A stretch of DNA of 46,012 bases from Entamoeba invadens IP1 (Eukaryota; Evosea; Mastigamoebida; Endamoebidae), in NCBI RefSeq assembly GCF_000330505.1, contig NW_004191777.1:6756-52767 (forward strand). The letters run 5' to 3'. The position numbers and the translations under genes are program-made. Under the pieces are notes generated by a model. The model saw only the letters and a list, made by a program, of their open reading frames with translations, was not told the origin of the DNA and did no database searches. Shown here piece after piece: positions 19,889 through 30,587 of the stretch. How positions within the stretch are numbered: position 1 is the stretch's first letter; each line of letters begins with the position of its first letter.

Positions 19889-20509
19889 TTACAAAAAGAT
19901 ATCAACATCCTTCCCTATCTTGTCTTTTAAATAATTAAATAATTGACTAAACGTTATATCGACTTGTGCGATGCCATTTTCTAAAAGTGAGCAGATGTAC
20001 TGGTTAATGACTGCTCCTATGTACTCTACTTTACTGCGAGTTATTAGTAAAATGCCATTTTTGAAAACATTGAGTCTACCATCAATCCCTTCTCCCTCTT
20101 CTTTCTCAATTTCTACAAACACATTAAAGCTTAGAAGTAAGTCAGACATTAGATGGATGACTTCTTGCCGTTTCAACAGTTGGGTCCGTCTTAAAGCTGT
20201 TTTCTGCGAAATCCCTCGTGAGTTTTCTTGGACGGTCATTTCTTGACATCTTACACGAACAAACTTCTGAATGTCAAGAATGTCATTACCGAACCTGAGT
20301 TGTTTTATTTTAAGAAATTGGACCGTTTTAAAGCATTTTCTGTGTGGACGCCCAACAGTCATATCACAGTATTTAAGAAGAAACATGATCAAAACTGATT
20401 GCATTTTGGATTGAAGAGTCATCATCATTTGTTGTTTGTCTTTGTATTTAATCGGTTGGTCGTTGGTCTCAGAGTGTGGCTTATCGAAAAAGTCCGACAT
20501 GTCTGCCAT
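19889..20509 (-). CDS. Unknown protein, 206 aa (possibly with an upstream exon)
   Basis: From ATG 20509 to the stop at 19889. It is basic and helical, with KQQMMMTLQSKMQSVLIMFLLKYCDMTVGRPHRK near the start and VIHLMSDLLLSFNVFVEIEKE later; no signal peptide or recognised domain. The region upstream is unusually rich in G+C. An alternative model adds exon 20627-20574 (MTTTILQRREKPSKRRWE) through a 55-nt intron 20573-20519 that starts GTTTAA and ends CTAG; it is in frame and would give 227 aa. The donor is not the usual GTTTGT, so I keep the shorter form. Confidence 0.75.
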   Translation of the reverse strand: MADMSDFFDKPHSETNDQPIKYKDKQQMMMTLQSKMQSVLIMFLLKYCDMTVGRPHRKCFKTVQFLKIKQLRFGNDILDIQKFVRVRCQEMTVQENSRGISQKTALRRTQLLKRQEVIHLMSDLLLSFNVFVEIEKEEGEGIDGRLNVFKNGILLITRSKVEYIGAVINQYICSLLENGIAQVDITFSQLFNYLKDKIGKDVDIFL

Positions 20510-20627
20510 ATGAAAAACCTAGTTTTGTATATTATTTGTCACTACCCATTTTTATCGCAATTCACTCTTAAACTTCCCATCTCCTCTTCGACGGTTTCTC
20601 TCTTCTTTGTAGAATAGTAGTCGTCAT

Positions 20628-21878
20628 AACCGCTTTTTCTACTATTTTCTATCTCGTGCTATTCACACTCTTTTGGTTAAAACAATAGCTCGATGCCTCT
20701 GTGACTGGGCAAAGACTTGCTATACTAGTATTAATAATTACTTTTATTATTAATTATTGAAATTTAAGTATTCTGGTTTTAATTAATAAAATTAGTCTGC
20801 AATTGATTATAAGTGGGGGTTAGATCAATAAATGCCGTATAATACGCACATAACTTTTCTTTTAGAAGGCTTTTCCACTCTTCTTTATGTTTTTGTTTTA
20901 ACTTGTCGTTTTTGAAACCGCAGAAAATGTCAACAGTTTAATCCTCCCGATTTATTATGATTCAGAACACCAGCATTCATCGCAAATAAAACTTTTATTT
21001 TCGTCAAAAAATGCCTGTCCTTATAAATCGAACAAATCCACATTTCGATAATTCATACTCGCAAAATGTAATTCAGAGCAGTTTAGGTTTTACCTTCAAA
21101 AAGTTTTGCTTTTTTTGTTTTATTATTTAATAGTTTATAATTCTAGTATAATAAAAGAAACTATTTTCTTAAAACAGTTGAAATGTGTTCATTGTAATAA
21201 CAATTGTTCTCCAAATCTTTTGGTTTGCCAAAAAGGAATTAGTCTTTCAAAACCCTATAATTTGAGTCAAATTATAAACATTCATATAGTTTTGTTAACA
21301 CGTCATCATTTTAAAAAATTATTAATAATTTATAATAATAAACAATAATTAATAAAATTTAATATGATAATACAGTAATTGATTTCCAAATTCCAAAAAA
21401 GGTTTTTTTGGTATTTATTTGTTTTTATTGTCATTTTGTTTATTTTTTAATTAAAAACATTTAGTATTTTAACACATCGTTGGATAATTATTGTGCAAAT
21501 ATTTGGGTTAAAAATTATTATGGAATTAAGATTTTGGTCACTTTCCTATTTATTTTCCTTTAATTATCTCTAAACCAGTGTATTTATTAAAAAATAGTTC
21601 ATTATTCAAAAATATTTTTTTATTTATTCTTTTTTAATAAAAAAAATATCAATGACTTATTACTATTACTTTTATAGTAAACTCCTTGCAAATAGCAAAT
21701 AGAAAAATCCACCAATTGTTTTTTTTTAATAATTAGAAGTAATTTTTGTGTGACTTATATTATGAAAAAACATTTTTTTGTTCAAAACAATTAAAAAACA
21801 TTATTTATTCAATAGTTTAATAATTAATAAATACTATTATATCATTGATAAAAAAGAACTAAACAATTTAAAAATGTC
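20628..21878. other. Gene-free spacer with a G+C-richer end
   Basis: 20628-20740 is about 40% G+C against about 20% for typical spacer and has modest hairpin potential; it may be an upstream exon, leader or RNA. The rest to 21878 is AT-rich. The frames at 21106-21348 and 21778-22005 look composition-driven. Confidence 0.5.
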
Positions 21879-23111
21879 ATGTCGTACAACTTTATTGATC
21901 ACGTCACAACACTTCAAGAAAACATTTTCCAATTTCTTTGTTATATTGACCCAACACAGGTTTCAAAATACAAAGCACTACTTTCGGACGTGCAAACTGA
22001 GTTAACAAATAGTGAAGTGGTCACTTTACAAACACCACAACTCGTGTTGATAAACTCTTTCCCAGACGATCCCGAACAAACCGCTCTTTGTAAAAGACAA
22101 GCAGTTACCCGCCTTTCGACTTTGCTTCGGCTATACAAAGACATCCAACTAAATTCAGAAACCCTCAAAACAGTCATCGTCAAAAAGCCTATTTTCATCA
22201 TTGGACTTCCACGAACCGGTTCAACCACTTTATTCAACTTGATGAGCTCACATCCAAAAATGCATTATTATCATGCATGGCAAACTATGTGCCCTGGATT
22301 TTCGACTGTTTCAGAAGAGGCGCAGAGAAAGTTTACACTTCGATTAAAGTCGGTGATGTTAGGCGGGACTTCCGACTTTGAGAAAATTCATGCAATTGAT
22401 ATCGAGAAGAATGAGGAGTGTATGTTTCAGTATGACTGTTATGGAATCTCATATTCACACTTCTTCGCATTGCCGATGTACGCTGAATGGGCAGAGAAGT
22501 TTCTTACGACAGATTGGAAAAGCTTGATGGATTTCGAGTGGAACATATACAAACTCAATTTGTTGAGAAACCCTATTAAGGATGATCAATTCTTCTTAAC
22601 CAAAAACGTCGCTTTATTGAGCGTTTTACCTGAATTACTGGAGTCGTGCGATGACGCTCGAATTGTGTGGATTCACAGAAACCCAAGTGACCAAGTTAAA
22701 AGCGCAATTCCTTTTTTCTCAGCAATACAAAACGCGTTTCTCTCAAAGAAGCAAAAAGATGTGCTTGACACAAAATGGCTTGAGAAAAATATTGTTGACC
22801 TTCAGAACAAAATTCTGCATCAAGCTGTCGACGCGAGAAATGAATGGGTTCAGAAACATGAAGAGAGGAAAAACCAATTTTACGATGTCAAATTTGACGA
22901 CTTGATCCAAGACCCCATTGGAACAGTTGTCTCTTTATTCAACCAATTTGGAATTGAAACCACAGAGACTGACATTGAAATAATGAAGAGGTCAATTGAA
23001 AGTGATCCACAAGACAAGGTCGGAAGACTTACAACAAGTGGAGAGTCTTCTGATTTTGACAAAGACTCGATAGAGTCTACATTTGAGTGGTACAAAACCC
23101 TTTACTTATAA
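21879..23111 (+). CDS. PAPS-dependent sulfotransferase
   Basis: 410 aa. It transfers sulfate from PAPS to an acceptor, in Entamoeba thought to be fatty alcohols or sterols supplied by the mitosomal sulfate-activation pathway. The 5'-phosphosulfate loop is PIFIIGLPRTGSTTLFNLM (104-122), followed by SSHPKMHYYHAWQ. The 3'-phosphate motif is IVWIHRNPSDQVKS (262-275). The layout is that of the Sulfotransfer_3 type (PF13469). No membrane segment is seen, so it is soluble. The ATG at 21879 is in frame; another ATG 5 nt upstream (21874) is out of frame. Confidence 0.9.
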   Translation: MSYNFIDHVTTLQENIFQFLCYIDPTQVSKYKALLSDVQTELTNSEVVTLQTPQLVLINSFPDDPEQTALCKRQAVTRLSTLLRLYKDIQLNSETLKTVIVKKPIFIIGLPRTGSTTLFNLMSSHPKMHYYHAWQTMCPGFSTVSEEAQRKFTLRLKSVMLGGTSDFEKIHAIDIEKNEECMFQYDCYGISYSHFFALPMYAEWAEKFLTTDWKSLMDFEWNIYKLNLLRNPIKDDQFFLTKNVALLSVLPELLESCDDARIVWIHRNPSDQVKSAIPFFSAIQNAFLSKKQKDVLDTKWLEKNIVDLQNKILHQAVDARNEWVQKHEERKNQFYDVKFDDLIQDPIGTVVSLFNQFGIETTETDIEIMKRSIESDPQDKVGRLTTSGESSDFDKDSIESTFEWYKTLYL

Positions 23112-23187
23112 TTAACTATATTATATTAATATGTATTATTATTTGTTAGTATTAATCTTGAAGAACACAAATGAGCAATATACTCAT

Positions 23188-25467
23188 TTAAAGTTGCTGT
23201 TTCTCCTTGGAAACCTTAAGTTCGACAGTTCTGTTGAAGACAAGAGCTCCTTCTTTTGAGTCAGTGTCGGTGCAGAAGAACCCGACTCTTTCAAACTGAT
23301 AAGAATCGCCAGGTTTTGTGTGTGCCAAGCTCTCATCGACATACCCATTGACTATAACAAGAGAGTCTTTGTTGATCAACTTCTCCCAATCATCTGTCTC
23401 TGGCTTTGGAACAGTGAACAAAGTGGAGTATAACCTCAACTCGGCAACAATTGGGGTGGAACAGTTAACACCAGAAGAGACCCACTGGATATGTCCCTTT
23501 GGCTTTTCCTTTTTATCGATATCAAATCTGCAGTACAAGCAAGTGACCTTTCCTGTTTCATCTTTGTCATATTTCTCACAGCAAATATTTCCGGAGTATC
23601 TGAGACCAACAACCTTGTTTGGTGCAAGACCCCAGAACCCTCTTTTGTCTTCTTCTTTGAAGTCATTTCTGTCAACGTAAATCACCTTTCTCAAATGGAC
23701 TGTATTTGTACCCATCTCCTCAGTTATTGGGTGATTTGGTCTGACCACTTCAATGCAATAATCGTCTGGAACGTTCGTCAAAACAACTTTAAGAGGATCT
23801 GGTACACACATTGCTCTCTTGCATCTGATTTCCATATCATCTCTGCAATGTTGTTCAAGGACTTCATAGTCGATGTATACGGTTGTGTTTGTTGTAACCC
23901 CAACAGCTCTGCAGAAGTTGTTGATAGCGTTTGCAGAATATCCTTTGCGCTTGAAGCCCATGATAGTTGGCATTCTTGGGTCATCCCAACCTCTCACATA
24001 CTTCTTCGTGACCAACGCAAGTAATTTTCTCTTTGACATGACAGTGTAAGTGATGTTCAGTCTGTTGAACTCCCAGACGACTGGTTTGTACATGTCAAGT
24101 GCGTCTAACAACCAGAAGTAACTCTCCCGTCTTGGTAAGAATTCTAAAGTGCACATTGAGTGTGTGATGTCTTCAAATGAGTCGACTAAGCAATGAACAA
24201 AATCATAAGATGGGTAACAGCACAGCTTGTCTCCAGTGACTGGATGTGGGAAGTACTTAATTCTGTATGCAACCAAATCCCACATGCACGGATTGGGAGA
24301 TGTGATGTCCATTTTCATTCGAAGAGTTGCTTCGCCCTCGGCGTATCGTCCTTGGCACATCCACTTGAACAGTTTCAAATTCTCCTCGACACTTCTGTTT
24401 CTCCATGGCGATGGCTCTTGCTTCTCTCGAGACGCGGAAATCTGCTCGGCAGTTTGGTGGCAGACATATGCTTTTCCTCTCTTAATCAATTCAATAGCAC
24501 AGTCGTAGATTCTATCAAAGTACTGAGAGGAATAAGTCACAGCACATGGGGTATGTCCAAGCCATTTCACTGTTTCTTCAATCGTCGAAATGAATTCGTG
24601 TGTTTCTTTCTCGGGATTGGTATCATCAAATCTCATGTAACACTTACCACCAGTCTTCTCGGCATATCCAAAATTGAGGAACATGGACTTGGCGTGTCCG
24701 ATATGCAAATATCCATTAGGCTCTGGTGGGAATCTGGTGACAAAGATGCCGCCAGTTCTCTTCAAGTGTTCCGCCAAAATCTCTGGAGTCTTCTGTTTGT
24801 TATCTTGTGGGAGTGAAAGTTTCACACCAGAGTCGACATTCTTTTGCTTTGGAATACCAGTCTTCTTCTCTTCTTTGTCCTCCTTTTTCTCGTCTTTCTT
24901 GGGGTCAGATTTCTTCTGTGCTTTCTTCTTGCTGTCTTCTTTGGTCTTCTCTCCCAAAAGTTCTTTGAGTTGTTTGGTTAACTCTTCATTCAGTAATTTG
25001 CCATCAGCCCACTTCACCGTGTCTTTCGCTTCTTTGATTAATTGGTTCTCGATGGTATATCTTTTCTCAATAAGTTCGGCTTTTTTGGACTCAATAAGGC
25101 GCTTAACACCAGCAGCTATTTGCTCTTTAGTAACAACAACTCCAACGCCACATTCAGAGATGATTGTTTCAGTTGTAAGGTCGGTGTGTTTGTTGACGTA
25201 AGTGATCAAAGCGTCGATGTTGTTATTGGTCACTTTCTTCTCGAGAATCCACTGGATAATCTGTGGACGGAAAGAAACTTTGTCCTTCAAGAGCTTTGTG
25301 GCAAGTTGATAGAAGAGCATTCCAATCGACTTGTCGCATCCGCCCTCACACTTTGCCTCTTTGATAATTTCCAAAAGGGTTGTTGTGACTTGAGTGTTTT
25401 TGACTGTTTCTTTGGCCTTTGCTTCCGCAATGCCGATCTTGACAAATTGTGCAACAGCTCCTTCCAT
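23188..25467 (-). CDS. Glutaminyl-tRNA synthetase, cytosolic
   Basis: 759 aa, typical of eukaryotic GlnRS. Residues 1-170 are the helical N-terminal tRNA-binding domain. A Lys/Glu-rich linker follows (about 175-205). The class I catalytic core has FPPEPNGYLHIGHAKS (HIGH at 255-258), CYMRFDDTNPEKE and VMSKRK (the KMSKS equivalent, 477-481). The C-terminal beta-barrels bind the anticodon. RFDDTNP and the QSR-type core distinguish it from GluRS only in part; the helical N-terminal domain and the AINNFCRAVGVT region favour GlnRS. ATG 25467 is the only reasonable start. It is convergent with the sulfotransferase gene. Confidence 0.92.
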   Translation of the reverse strand: MEGAVAQFVKIGIAEAKAKETVKNTQVTTTLLEIIKEAKCEGGCDKSIGMLFYQLATKLLKDKVSFRPQIIQWILEKKVTNNNIDALITYVNKHTDLTTETIISECGVGVVVTKEQIAAGVKRLIESKKAELIEKRYTIENQLIKEAKDTVKWADGKLLNEELTKQLKELLGEKTKEDSKKKAQKKSDPKKDEKKEDKEEKKTGIPKQKNVDSGVKLSLPQDNKQKTPEILAEHLKRTGGIFVTRFPPEPNGYLHIGHAKSMFLNFGYAEKTGGKCYMRFDDTNPEKETHEFISTIEETVKWLGHTPCAVTYSSQYFDRIYDCAIELIKRGKAYVCHQTAEQISASREKQEPSPWRNRSVEENLKLFKWMCQGRYAEGEATLRMKMDITSPNPCMWDLVAYRIKYFPHPVTGDKLCCYPSYDFVHCLVDSFEDITHSMCTLEFLPRRESYFWLLDALDMYKPVVWEFNRLNITYTVMSKRKLLALVTKKYVRGWDDPRMPTIMGFKRKGYSANAINNFCRAVGVTTNTTVYIDYEVLEQHCRDDMEIRCKRAMCVPDPLKVVLTNVPDDYCIEVVRPNHPITEEMGTNTVHLRKVIYVDRNDFKEEDKRGFWGLAPNKVVGLRYSGNICCEKYDKDETGKVTCLYCRFDIDKKEKPKGHIQWVSSGVNCSTPIVAELRLYSTLFTVPKPETDDWEKLINKDSLVIVNGYVDESLAHTKPGDSYQFERVGFFCTDTDSKEGALVFNRTVELKVSKEKQQL

Positions 25468-26040
25468 TTGCTTTCTTTGTTTTTGGTGCCCTTTTCGTAG
25501 GGTTACTTTCCATTTGCGATTTTCATTTTTGGGTATCTGGTATTATCTTTAGCATAATACATCATTATGTGTAGTATGTGGCATTCTATTTTTGTTTAAC
25601 TATAAATGTTTAATTAAATGTTACACTCAAATTTGATTTTTTTCTATAAAGTTTATTAATGCTTTTGTAAAACAATTAACACTTATATTGCTTTTTTTTT
25701 CTTGTCTGATTTTTGTTTGAAATTATTGTTTTTTTTTCTTTAAAACATTTATTGAATTATACTATTTAGTAATTATTATTTTTCTTAATTACAATCATTA
25801 TGTAATTGAATTATTGAATGACTGATTCTTGTGGGTATTGTAAATACAATATATTAATAACAAATATATTAATGATATAAATTCATTTATTTAAATTATT
25901 AATTTAAATAAATTTACTATGTATTTAAAGTAATGAATCAACTATAAAATATAAGTTTATTAGAGATTAACCTCAAATAAATTCATCATTTTTAATTCGA
26001 AAAAAAGAACTCCAAAAAAAGAAAATTCAATATAAGAACA
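25468..26040. other. Gene-free AT-rich divergent spacer
   Basis: Promoter region between two divergent genes. It holds a pure-AT 14-bp palindrome at 25885-25913 and an initiator-like AAAATTCA at 26022-26029 just before the ATG at 26041. Confidence 0.55.
26022..26029 (+). promoter_or_regulatory. Initiator-like element
   Basis: AAAATTCA, matching the Entamoeba Inr AAAAATTCA, 12 nt upstream of the ATG at 26041. Confidence 0.4.
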
Positions 26041-26259
26041 ATGAATGTGAAACAAGCTGTACTTTTTGTATTATTAGCAATTGCCGCTTTAACTTCACTC
26101 GCTACAGGTTACTTATTCGGGATAGTCATTGGTGTTTCAACGTTTTTGTCCTTCGGTATATCCATCGGGATTTTATATCCTTTTTGTTCGACGTTTCTGA
26201 ACAACGTCATTAACCCACGACCTCCTCGCCACCACACTCCAAGGACTGTGAATAATTAA
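26041..26259 (+). CDS. Small hydrophobic membrane protein, 72 aa
   Basis: Two hydrophobic stretches, about residues 5-27 (AVLFVLLAIAALTSLATGYL) and 28-52 (FGIVIGVSTFLSFGISIGIL), then a polar Pro/His/Arg tail (RPPRHHTPRTVNN). It could be a hairpin membrane protein, or the first stretch could be a signal peptide. An Inr-like AAAATTCA lies just upstream and composition is coding-like. No family recognised. Confidence 0.6.
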   Translation: MNVKQAVLFVLLAIAALTSLATGYLFGIVIGVSTFLSFGISIGILYPFCSTFLNNVINPRPPRHHTPRTVNN

Positions 26260-26362
26260 TTCATTAATTCTATGCAATTAAATGCCACTTCTTAAATAAA
26301 CCTCATTAATTCTTCATAAATAAAACTCACAAATTAAAACACTTTCGATAACTTATTCCCAT

Positions 26363-27619
26363 TTATCCATCTTGTCCAAACTGTTCTGCCCAATCTTTAT
26401 GTTTATCAACATCGTCCATTGAGACACTTGATCGGGAGTTTCTGATCGATTTCAAGAAGTCCATCATCGTGACAGGAGGCACAATCAATTTGCTGCCTTC
26501 CACTTGCTTCCAGTTCATTTCAATCGCTCCAAAATCACCTGGACTGCATGGCGTGATTAAATCGTTTCGCATCTCTCCTGTTATTGGCGACTTTCCAGTG
26601 ATGTATTTGAAATGGGTAGCAGCTTGTAACGTTCTTACTGGTTGGTAAATAGCGTCTTTACACAAAATGGCTATATCACTCCCCGAATACAACTTTGTCT
26701 CTTCTCCAAGTTTTTTGAAGTCTTGATCCGTCAATGAATTGGGTAACTTCCCCAAGTTCCATTTAATCATTTTCGATCGTGCAGGAGCTTCTGGGAGTCC
26801 AATGTAAATTCTCTTCTCAAACCGTCTTCGAATAGCAGTGTCCAGCATCCATGGGATATTTGTCGCTCCCAACATCAACACACCTTCCATCGAATTTCCA
26901 ACACCATTCATTTGAATAAGAAACTCGGTTTTCACTCTTCTGCTCGCCTCAGTCTCCCCATCACCACGTGAACTACACAAAGAGTCGACTTCATCAACAA
27001 AGATGATACTTGGTTTATTCCTTCGTGCCGTTTCAAACAACTCTCTCACCATTTTCTCGGACTCACCAAGGTATTTACTCAACAATGAGGACGCTGAAAC
27101 AGAATAAAACGTCGAGTCTGCCTCGGTCGCTACAGCCTTCGCCAAAAACGACTTACCAGTACCAGGTGGCCCAAACAATAAAATGCCAGTCCATGGCTTT
27201 CTTTTGTCTGTGAACAGTTGGGGGAATTTAATTGGTAGTATGACCGCTTCCTGTAAAGCCTCTTTGGCCTTTTCTAACCCAATGACATCGTCCCAATGAA
27301 CGTTAGGTTTATCCTTTAATACAGAGCCACTGACCGCATCCGCACGGCCTTGATCCTCAGAAGCCTTGTCTTTATCGGGATCGTCAGACTTCACTTTCTC
27401 ACCATTTTGAACACGTTTCAGATACTCGGCACGTTCGACGTACTCTTTAATGCGTTGATTCATAACGTTCAAAAGCTTCTCGTTGTGTTCCGTCTTCTTG
27501 TGCGCTACCAAACAATCGATAGCCTTCTTATAATTCTCAACGGCCTCCTTATTATGCCCCTTGTCATCCTCCTCAGTCGCTTTTTTCGAAAACTCCTTTG
27601 CTTTGTCCAACAAACTCAT
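26363..27619 (-). CDS. VPS4: VPS4-type AAA ATPase
   Basis: 418 aa. VPS4 disassembles ESCRT-III on endosomes and during membrane scission. Residues 1-72 are a MIT domain ([19 protein letters not shown] start). The AAA core has Walker A GPPGTGKS (150-157), Walker [11 protein letters not shown] (205-214), the [23 protein letters not shown] segment typical of VPS4/katanin, and arginine fingers in [15 protein letters not shown]. The C-terminal helix carries [18 protein letters not shown], matching the VPS4 end. Walker B has VDEVD where many members have IDEVD. ATG 27619. Confidence 0.93.
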   Translation of the reverse strand: MSLLDKAKEFSKKATEEDDKGHNKEAVENYKKAIDCLVAHKKTEHNEKLLNVMNQRIKEYVERAEYLKRVQNGEKVKSDDPDKDKASEDQGRADAVSGSVLKDKPNVHWDDVIGLEKAKEALQEAVILPIKFPQLFTDKRKPWTGILLFGPPGTGKSFLAKAVATEADSTFYSVSASSLLSKYLGESEKMVRELFETARRNKPSIIFVDEVDSLCSSRGDGETEASRRVKTEFLIQMNGVGNSMEGVLMLGATNIPWMLDTAIRRRFEKRIYIGLPEAPARSKMIKWNLGKLPNSLTDQDFKKLGEETKLYSGSDIAILCKDAIYQPVRTLQAATHFKYITGKSPITGEMRNDLITPCSPGDFGAIEMNWKQVEGSKLIVPPVTMMDFLKSIRNSRSSVSMDDVDKHKDWAEQFGQDG

Positions 27620-27990
27620 CGATTCCTTTTTTTAGTTTTACTTATTATAAGATGAGAGAATCTGTTTGTCATCATAAACGAGTTTGTATTTATTATTCCT
27701 CATTACTGTTTTTTCAAGTCGGGAATAATTTTGTTATTTAAAATGTTTTTAATAACAATAAAATAAAAATTTTTTTTAATAACATTTTTATTATTCTTAT
27801 TTTAAAATAATTATAATTATTTATTAATATATTTAATTATTAAAAACAAATGTTTATAATAAGGTTAAAAACCCCTAATAACATGGGAATTGGCATATTT
27901 GTTAATTTAAAACAATCTCAAAACAATCAGCTATAAAACCTCAATGACGTGTTGAGGAAAAAAGAGAATTCCTCGATCTATGAAAAAGTA
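27620..27990. other. Divergent spacer, VPS4 and aminopeptidase
   Basis: AT-rich. Near the aminopeptidase start it holds AAACCTCAATGA (27936-27947) and two minimal upstream ORFs (27944-27955 and 27980-27991). Confidence 0.5.
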
Positions 27991-30474
27991 ATGACAGAAA
28001 TCCTCCCAAGTAATTTTGTACCGAAACACTACGAGCTTTACATCAAGCCTGTCCCTAAAGAAAATAAAGTCATTGGAAAAACAACGATTGACATCACTTG
28101 TGTTGAAGAGACGAACCAACTCATCCTTAATGGCGTAAAATTTTCGAACGTGGTTGCGACAGTCAAAGAGACATCGGAATCACTTGAGTATTCTTTCGAT
28201 GCTGAAAAGGAGCAAATCATATTCACTTCAAAGTTGAATTTCACAAAAGGAGAGTATACAGTCGTGATTGATTACGAGGGAGTTCTTTCAAGCGAAGAGT
28301 TGTGTGGGTTGTATCAGTCCAAGTATAAGTATCAAGGAGAAGAAAAGATTATATGCACAACGCAGTTTGAACCATCTGCTGCAAGAAATGCTTTCCCTTG
28401 CTTCGACGAACCAAATTACAAAGCCACTTTTGATGTCATTTTGGAGGTTCCGAAAGTCGAGAACTGCTTTTCAAATATGCCAATTAAGTCGACAAAAGAA
28501 CACGAAAACATGAAGGTGGTTTCATTTGAAACAACGCCGAAAATGTCTACTTACATCGTCGCATTTGTCAGTGGTGAGTTCACAAGTTACACCAAGACTG
28601 GGAAAAACGGCGTTGAATTGGGTCTCCACTTTGCTAAAAACCACCAGAATATCACAAGATTTGCTCTTGATGTTATGGACGACTGCTTGGCGTTGTATGA
28701 ACAACGGTTCAAAATCAAATACCCATTGAAGAAGTGTGATTGGATCGCTCTTCCAGACTTTGAAGCTGGTGCAATGGAAAATTGGGGAATTATTACGTCT
28801 CGTGAGACGGAGGTATGTCTTAAAGAAAATGCATCGACCGCAGCCAAAAAGCGATCTGCAAGTGTAGTGTGCCACGAGCTTGCTCACATGTGGTTTGGTG
28901 ATTTGGTGACAATGAAATGGTGGAATGATTTATGGTTGAACGAAGGCTTTGCGAGCTATATGGGCGACTTGTTTGGAGTCAACACACTCTTCCCAGAATG
29001 GAACATGGAATCTTCTAATGTTGTAGAGTCATTACTACCAGCAATGAATTCTGATGAGAACGTGAATACACACCCAATTAGTGGTCCAGTGAAAAAAGCG
29101 AGTGATATTGAACAACTGTTCGATTTAATTAGTTACGAAAAAGGATGTGGGTTAATTAACATGATGATCAACTATGTTGGATTCGACAATTTCATGAACG
29201 GCATTTCGGTTTATTTGAAAAAATTTGAATACGGAAATGCGGAGAGCGACGATATGTGGAAGTGTGTTGGAGATTATTGTGGCATTGATTTGAAAGAGGT
29301 TGTCCAAGCGTGGACGTATAAACCAGGTTTTCCTGTTGTCAGTCTTGAGTTGAAAGACGGTAAGCTGTATTTGGAACAAGAGAGATGTGGATCACAGAGC
29401 GAACAAATATGGCAAATTCCAATGATACTGTCTTGTGATGGAAATGAAGTTAAATACATGTTTAAGGAAAAGAAAGCTGTCATTGAATGGCCACATAAGT
29501 ATGTTATTGCAAACACCAAATCGACTGGATTTTACCGAGTTAAATACTCGGACGAAATGTTGGAAGTACTTCAAAAAACCAAAATTGGGAAAGTTGAGTT
29601 GATGTGTGTCTTTGATGATTTGTATACACTTGGGAAATTGGGTGTAATATCTTCATTACATTACCTCAAATTCTTGAAAGAGTTGGAACCAATCACTGTC
29701 GAGACCTATCAACTTTCAAGAGTGCTTGTTGGGCACTTTTACGAACTGAAAAACGTTTTTAGGGAGACTAAAGTGAAACAATTTGTCGAAGAGCAAACCG
29801 AGAGGCTTCTTGCTCCTGCTCTTGAAAAGTTGGGAATGGGAGTCATCAAAGGAGAACCATTTGATGCTTCTTCGTTGAGATCCTCGTGTTTGATCCATTT
29901 AAAACGAGATGACATTATTAAAAAGGCATGTGAAGTTGTCATGAATAACGAAGTTGGCAAACTGTCTGGTGAGTTAGTGTCGCCAACGTGTTTAAACGCA
30001 GGCAAATATGGAGATGAAAACGTGTTCAACAAATTGAGTGAGATGTATACAAACGCCGAGACTGTTGAAATTCAGAGAATCGCATTGAAAGGAATGGCGT
30101 CGACCCAAAATGAAGAGTTGGTCAAAAAGGCATTGCAATTTACTGAGACTGGTGTCAGAAAACAAGACGTTGGGTTTGTTTATGCCATTATGTTTATTGG
30201 TGAAAGTGAATTGGTCACAGAATACATTGTGAGTCATATCAAAGAGATCAATGAGAAGTATGGAGGAGGCATGTCGTCCATTAGAAAGTGGATATTAGAG
30301 TATATGATGGAGAGGTATTCATCAAAGGAGCGTCTTGCTTTCTTTACCAAGTTCTTTGAAGAGAACAAGTGTGTTGGAGCGGAGAGTTGTATCAAACAAG
30401 GTCTTGAAGGCATAGCTAAGAGAGCAGCTTGGATCGAACGAGACTTAGGAAGTATGCTCAAATTCATTGAGTAA
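27991..30474 (+). CDS. M1 family zinc aminopeptidase (puromycin-sensitive type)
   Basis: 827 aa from the first in-frame ATG (27991, MTEILPSNFVPKHYELYIKP). The longer frame begins with GTG and is not used. It removes N-terminal residues from peptides, mainly downstream of the proteasome. Motifs: ARNAFPCFDEPNYKATF, the exopeptidase motif GAMEN (260-264) and the zinc site HELAH (295-299) with Glu318 in WLNEGFASY. There is no signal peptide or membrane anchor, so it is cytosolic. The C-terminal ERAP1-like helical domain is present but somewhat short. A tiny upstream ORF (27980) stops at TAATG, overlapping the start codon. Confidence 0.94.
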   Translation: MTEILPSNFVPKHYELYIKPVPKENKVIGKTTIDITCVEETNQLILNGVKFSNVVATVKETSESLEYSFDAEKEQIIFTSKLNFTKGEYTVVIDYEGVLSSEELCGLYQSKYKYQGEEKIICTTQFEPSAARNAFPCFDEPNYKATFDVILEVPKVENCFSNMPIKSTKEHENMKVVSFETTPKMSTYIVAFVSGEFTSYTKTGKNGVELGLHFAKNHQNITRFALDVMDDCLALYEQRFKIKYPLKKCDWIALPDFEAGAMENWGIITSRETEVCLKENASTAAKKRSASVVCHELAHMWFGDLVTMKWWNDLWLNEGFASYMGDLFGVNTLFPEWNMESSNVVESLLPAMNSDENVNTHPISGPVKKASDIEQLFDLISYEKGCGLINMMINYVGFDNFMNGISVYLKKFEYGNAESDDMWKCVGDYCGIDLKEVVQAWTYKPGFPVVSLELKDGKLYLEQERCGSQSEQIWQIPMILSCDGNEVKYMFKEKKAVIEWPHKYVIANTKSTGFYRVKYSDEMLEVLQKTKIGKVELMCVFDDLYTLGKLGVISSLHYLKFLKELEPITVETYQLSRVLVGHFYELKNVFRETKVKQFVEEQTERLLAPALEKLGMGVIKGEPFDASSLRSSCLIHLKRDDIIKKACEVVMNNEVGKLSGELVSPTCLNAGKYGDENVFNKLSEMYTNAETVEIQRIALKGMASTQNEELVKKALQFTETGVRKQDVGFVYAIMFIGESELVTEYIVSHIKEINEKYGGGMSSIRKWILEYMMERYSSKERLAFFTKFFEENKCVGAESCIKQGLEGIAKRAAWIERDLGSMLKFIE

Positions 30475-30587
30475 TCTTATTAACACAGTTTTAGTTTAAT
30501 TAAACTATAATTAACACCTCTAGATTAATTAATAAGAATGATATGAAAAACTATTAATACTTATTAAAAAAGAACAAGAAAACCATA

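Noticed and set aside
20640..20740. Possible U4-like snRNA on the minus strand (TTTGCCCAGT start)
   Set aside because: Only the first 15-20 bases resemble U4; the 5' stem-loop with its kink-turn is not formed.
25885..25913. 14-bp palindrome ATTTATTTAAATTA and complement
   Set aside because: Made only of A and T in a spacer of the same composition; likely chance or simple-sequence slippage.
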